Made by a program: the position numbers and the translations under genes. A stretch of DNA of 64,000 bases, taken from assembly GCF_026262505.1 (NCBI RefSeq), contig NC_067203.1, forward strand, positions 5,146,001 to 5,210,000, in the 5' to 3' direction. Each line of letters opens with the position of its first letter. Position 1 is the stretch's first letter. This DNA is from Trichomonas vaginalis G3 (lineage: Eukaryota; Parabasalia; Trichomonadida; Trichomonadidae). The notes below the pieces were generated by a model. The model had not been told where the DNA came from and made no database searches. It worked only from the letters and a program-made list of their open reading frames with translations. This document shows positions 60,682 to 64,000 of the stretch, piece after piece.

Positions 60682-62355
60682 ATGTCGAAAGATATTGCTT
60701 CTATGAGAGAAATACAACACAACCGACAACTCATTATGCAAGCTCTAAATAAGAACACAACAAACTTTTCAAACTATTCTAAGATATCTGAGTCATTGAA
60801 AGAAGGAAACTTAAAACTGACATTAAACCCAATGACAGATGAGTTTCTGTTTCAAGACAATAAGAACCATACTGTCTGTATAAATCCAACAAAAGGAACT
60901 TTAAACGAGAAACCTATAAATGAACTTCTTTTGAAAACAGATGTTGACAACAAAGCTGACAAAGAATATGTAGACGATGCAATAGCAAAAGAAGAAGAAA
61001 GAGCTAACAATGCTTATGCAACAAAAGAACATACTCATCCTGAACTAGCAGACAAAACATATGTTGACAATAAAATGTCAAGTGAAGTGACAAGAGCTGA
61101 AAACGAATATTCTAAAAAGACTCATACACATTCTATATCTGAAATAACAGACTTACAAGAAACCTTAAACAGTAAAAGTGCCGTTGGACATACACATACC
61201 ATTGCAAATATTACAAACTTACAAGAAACCTTAAACAGGAAAAGTGCCGTTGGACATACACATACATCTTCTGAAATAACAGACTTAAACGTTAGCCTTG
61301 AAAATAAAGCAGATAAAACATATGTCAATGAAATATACCAAAGTTTGATAGGAACAACGAAAAATATTGAAACTATTGTTGGTGACTTTTCTGTCAATGA
61401 AGAAAACAAATATTTTAGATGGGAGTTTGTACACTCCTTAAAAAATGGTATACGGTATAAACTCATTCCGAAAAATAACAATGAAATGTATGTAGGCTAT
61501 ATAAAGAATGATGGTACACAAGTTAAAGTTCCATTAGACAACAACTGTTACTTAAACTTATATGGAGACGAACAAAAGAAATATTTAAGAGTTTATGAAA
61601 TGGCAGATATGACATTACCTAACCCAGCTCCAGCACCATATTATTATGACTATGGAGATGACGTCAGAACACCACATGTAGATGAACAAAAGCTAACATT
61701 ATATTTAGATTATTATAGATATAAAAGATATAATGCAATAGAAAAAACGAGAATAGTATACTATTATGAAGATGACAGAAATAAATATTATAGTCAAGAT
61801 TTTACCTACCCTGAAAACATAAGATTATATTATAAAAAATATTCTGACACAAACCAGAAGAAACCTGAAATAGTTGCACTATATTTTTAAGTTCAAAAGA
61901 GACAATCCTATAATGTCTCATATGTTTGATTTAATGAACCCAGTAGGTTCTATTTATACATCTATGGAAGCAAGAGGTCCTCAAGTAATGTTTGGTGTTG
62001 GTGCATGGGAACAAATAGTCGACAGGTTTTTGTATTGTGCAAACTCTTCAAAGGAAACAGGTGGAAGTAAAACGATTTCAGGTGAAAATTTACCTGCACA
62101 CAGTCATTACATAGATTTAAGTACATCTCAAGCAGGTTGGCATAAGCATAGATATTGGGATTGGTCAGGAATGACAAAAGGTAAAGGATATGATGTTAAA
62201 GACGACGTTAAGTTTGCTATAAATTGTTACTGGAGTGACACTCAGGGAGAAGGAAACCATACACATTTCGTTTCAGGATATACGCAAACAACGGACAAAG
62301 TAAAGAATACATGCCACCTTACATGACAGTTTACGCATGGTATAGAATTGCTTAG
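60682..62355 (+). pseudogene. Fibre protein with bacteriophage tail-fibre tip (element D)
   Basis: Coding for about 555 residues. The middle has repeated fibre units (KADKEYVDDAIAKEEERANN, ATKEHTHPELADKTYVDN, two near-identical NLQETLN..KSAVGHTHT units). The tip has NPVGSIYTSMEARGPQVMFG, AWEQIVDRFLYC, LPAHSHY and, at the end, PPYMTVYAWYRIA, a classic closing sequence of phage tail fibres. Same design as 25940-28918 but shorter and without the N-terminal CTMPF repeats. Looks broken about twice. Confidence 0.75.
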
Positions 62356-63290
62356 TCGTCATTTTCAACTTCTTTAGCATATTCGTCAGGAGTTGTCTTA
62401 TATTTGTTAGGAACTGTCTTTGAAAGTATACCACCTTGAACTTTGACAAGTTTGAAACGAGGTCTGACAATAGTAGTTTTATCTTCTGCTTGCAGTGTGT
62501 ACATTTTGCCATGTTTGCCTAAAACTTCATAATATTCTCTTGTATACTTTCTTCTATTTTTACGAACACGAATGTGAGTACCTGTCGGGTTCCCATTGTT
62601 GTCATAGTCAATAGTATTTTCATATGGGTCGCGTTTAGGTATTTCTATTTTTACTTTGTCACCTTTCTGAAGTTTGAAGCCCGGCATTCTTTCTTGTTTG
62701 TCTCTTTTGACTAAATTATTAAATATATAGTCTTTCTCTAAGTCAGGGTTGTTTTTCATTTCTTCGGGGGAGTGGTTTCCCAAACCTTTTTGTTTACGGC
62801 TATTGTAAATATTTAAAACTTGTCTCATCTTTGCCATGGAGAAGTGTCTATATTTGTCGTCATATGACATTTCATTTGCTTCACCACCTTGTGGTTGGTT
62901 TAAGTCTCTTAACATTTTTATACAACCGTCAATGACACCAAGAGCAAATGTTTTGGTCGACAATGAAATATTGGTTTACATTTTTTGAACGCAGATAGTT
63001 TTTACATCATCTGATTTGAAAGAACTTTCACAGTCAGATGTCAGTTTTGTTGGATGGTATTTGTCAACGAATATTGTCAAAGCTGCTAAGATATCTAAAA
63101 TATTTTTGGACTGTAATGGTATGGCTTCACAGTATCTTGTGTTTTGACCGACAAATATTAGCCAGTATGGTGGTCCATCTTCTCTATACCTCGGAATGTT
63201 TTCCAAGATATCCATAAACCAAGCATTTGGTGTTGAACTAAAGATTTTTATCATGAGTGCTTTCTTTGTCGCTTTAGAAACATAGGGGTC
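62352..63290 (-). pseudogene. Maverick integrase of element D
   Basis: Leftward rve integrase: AWFMDILENIPRY, LTSDCESSF, then a C-terminal part with KGDKVKIEIPKRDPYENTID and RPRFKLVKVQGG, similar in layout to 28974-30047. The segment NQPQGGEANE contains a hairpin (CCACCTTGTGG, 62884-62894) not present in the integrase of element C. Looks broken, about two to three times. It converges with the fibre, overlapping it by a few bases. Confidence 0.7.
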
Positions 63291-63299
63291 CTTGTTTGG

Positions 63300-63732
63300 A
63301 TTCGTCCATTTTTAAACCATAAGAAATGGTTTATTTGGCGCATTAGCAGGAGTTGCATCCAGATTTTTGCCCCGCAGTGGGAAACAATAGCCAGAGGTGC
63401 ATTTGGAATTGGAAGGAAGATTTTGAGTACATTAGGTATATACTTAAAGAGAAAGCACAACCTAATTATACAAACTGTACAGAAAGGTTGGGATGTAGCA
63501 CGAGATGCAGCAAATCTTATTCCAAATCCTGAAAACAAGAGGAAAAGTTCAAGGATGGATGGACAATGTAGGAAGACAAGCAGGAAACTATTATAACAAA
63601 GCAAATGACTACTATAACCAAGCAGGACACTATATGGACCAAGGTGAAAGATTCTTTAACAGAGGATATAACCATGCACAACAATGGGTAAACAATAACC
63701 AACCTCAACCGCCTCAAACTTGGGGAATGTAA
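63300..63732 (+). pseudogene. pVI-like minor capsid protein of element D
   Basis: An amphipathic start (GLFGALAGVASRFLPRSG), a basic helical middle (GIGRKILSTLGIYLKRKHNL, KGWDVARDAANLI), and a C-terminal part of Tyr/Asn/Gln repeats (YYNKANDYYNQAGHYMDQGE) ending PPQTWGM. The layout is like adenovirus protein VI. Looks broken about twice. Divergent from the integrase. Confidence 0.5.
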
Positions 63733-63751
63733 AGTTTTTTACTGAGATGAA

Positions 63752-63868
63752 ATGAACAATACAGCATTGAGACAAATGGGTTCAAGATGGATTTGTCGAC
63801 TTCCAGCAGTTACACAACGTGTTTGTCAAGTTTCTTCCTATACCTCAGGAAGTTTTAGACCGACTTAA
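63752..63868 (+). CDS. Small Maverick protein, relative of 20156-20320
   Basis: MNNTALRQMGSRWICRLPAV, then a sequence different from the element B copy. The leader TTTTTTACTGAGATGAA precedes it. The Gln-rich end of the element B protein is visible just downstream, so this copy may be altered. Confidence 0.45.
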   Translation: MNNTALRQMGSRWICRLPAVTQRVCQVSSYTSGSFRPT

Positions 63869-63923
63869 AAAACAACAACAACCAGTTGAAAACAAACCAA
63901 ACTAAAATTTTTACTGAGATGAA

Positions 63924-64000
63924 ATGACCGAAGAAGTTGAAACGGTAGATTTGACACCACAAACAAAAAGTTCAGAACCATTGTCAAAACCTGTCAAAGA
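63924..64000 (+). CDS. Start of the charged coiled-coil Maverick protein (partial)
   Basis: MTEEVETVDLTPQTKSSEPL and a few more codons, the same as the start of the gene at 20136-19552, with the leader TTTTTACTGAGATGAA. It runs off the window. Confidence 0.65.
   Translation, partial: MTEEVETVDLTPQTKSSEPLSKPVK

Larger units (their letters stand above)
58003..64000 (+). mobile_element. Maverick/Polinton element D (runs off the window)
   Basis: Starts AGTGGGGCTTCCAGGCACTT. Carries an adenine methyltransferase, a small membrane protein, a 120-residue protein, an amphipathic peptide, a penton-like protein, a fibre, integrase, a pVI-like protein, a small protein and the start of a coiled-coil protein. 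The first ~1.8 kb match element A inverted. The later genes match the right part of element B. Several genes (methyltransferase, fibre, integrase, pVI-like) look broken, about six to eight breaks in all. Probably young. Confidence 0.85.

Overview
The window is AT-rich eukaryotic DNA that looks like the genome of a trichomonad, most likely Trichomonas vaginalis. The basis is recognition by family, not a search: a mariner transposase of the DD34D type that resembles the Tvmar elements, several Maverick/Polinton virus-like elements of the kind that fill that genome, intronless genes, and a bacterial-looking SH3b/cysteine-peptidase gene. A run of exactly 100 N at 18507-18606 shows this is a draft assembly, so some junctions may be assembly joins.

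Layout. (1) 1-1769: the end of a Maverick (element A) pointing left, with a DNA adenine methyltransferase. (2) 1770-9621: a transposon-rich stretch with two ~1.04 kb inverted copies of a non-autonomous element flanking a single GC-rich gene (3430-4314), a 1.24 kb fold-back palindrome, a small MITE, a 1.09 kb terminal-inverted-repeat element with 121-bp tandem repeats, and then a partial DDE integrase gene (9622-10320). (3) 10321-20505: Maverick element B (capsid genes, HNH endonuclease, protein-primed DNA polymerase B). (4) 20506-36003: Maverick element C (packaging ATPase, penton-like proteins, a phage-like tail fibre, integrase, two KilA-N-type proteins, polymerase B), cut off inside its polymerase. 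(5) 36004-56065: a tandem array of very large host multi-pass membrane protein genes. Each full gene contains three successive MFS-transporter-like units in one polypeptide; three near-identical copies are spaced 3,968 bp apart. A mariner element interrupts the last gene. (6) 56236-57777: a small MITE and a host pseudokinase gene. (7) 58003-64000: Maverick element D, whose end is a near-identical inverted copy of element A.

How the parts work together. The Mavericks carry the usual set: integrase, protein-primed polymerase, packaging ATPase, major capsid protein and penton-like minor capsid proteins. They add accessory genes: methyltransferase, HNH endonuclease, KilA-N proteins, small membrane-active peptides, and a fibre ending in a bacteriophage-type tail-fibre tip. 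Penton-like and fibre genes are divergent neighbours in both C and D. Most genes in these elements have a T-rich box (TTTTTATCT-like) close before the ATG, and paired GC-rich hairpins lie between or even inside their genes. Many of the genes are broken and are treated here as fossils.

The most novel-looking host feature is the triple-unit MFS-like gene array with its patchwork of identical and diverged segments. The most novel-looking element features are the coding hairpin repeats and the phage-type fibre. No recognisable Maverick cysteine protease was found.
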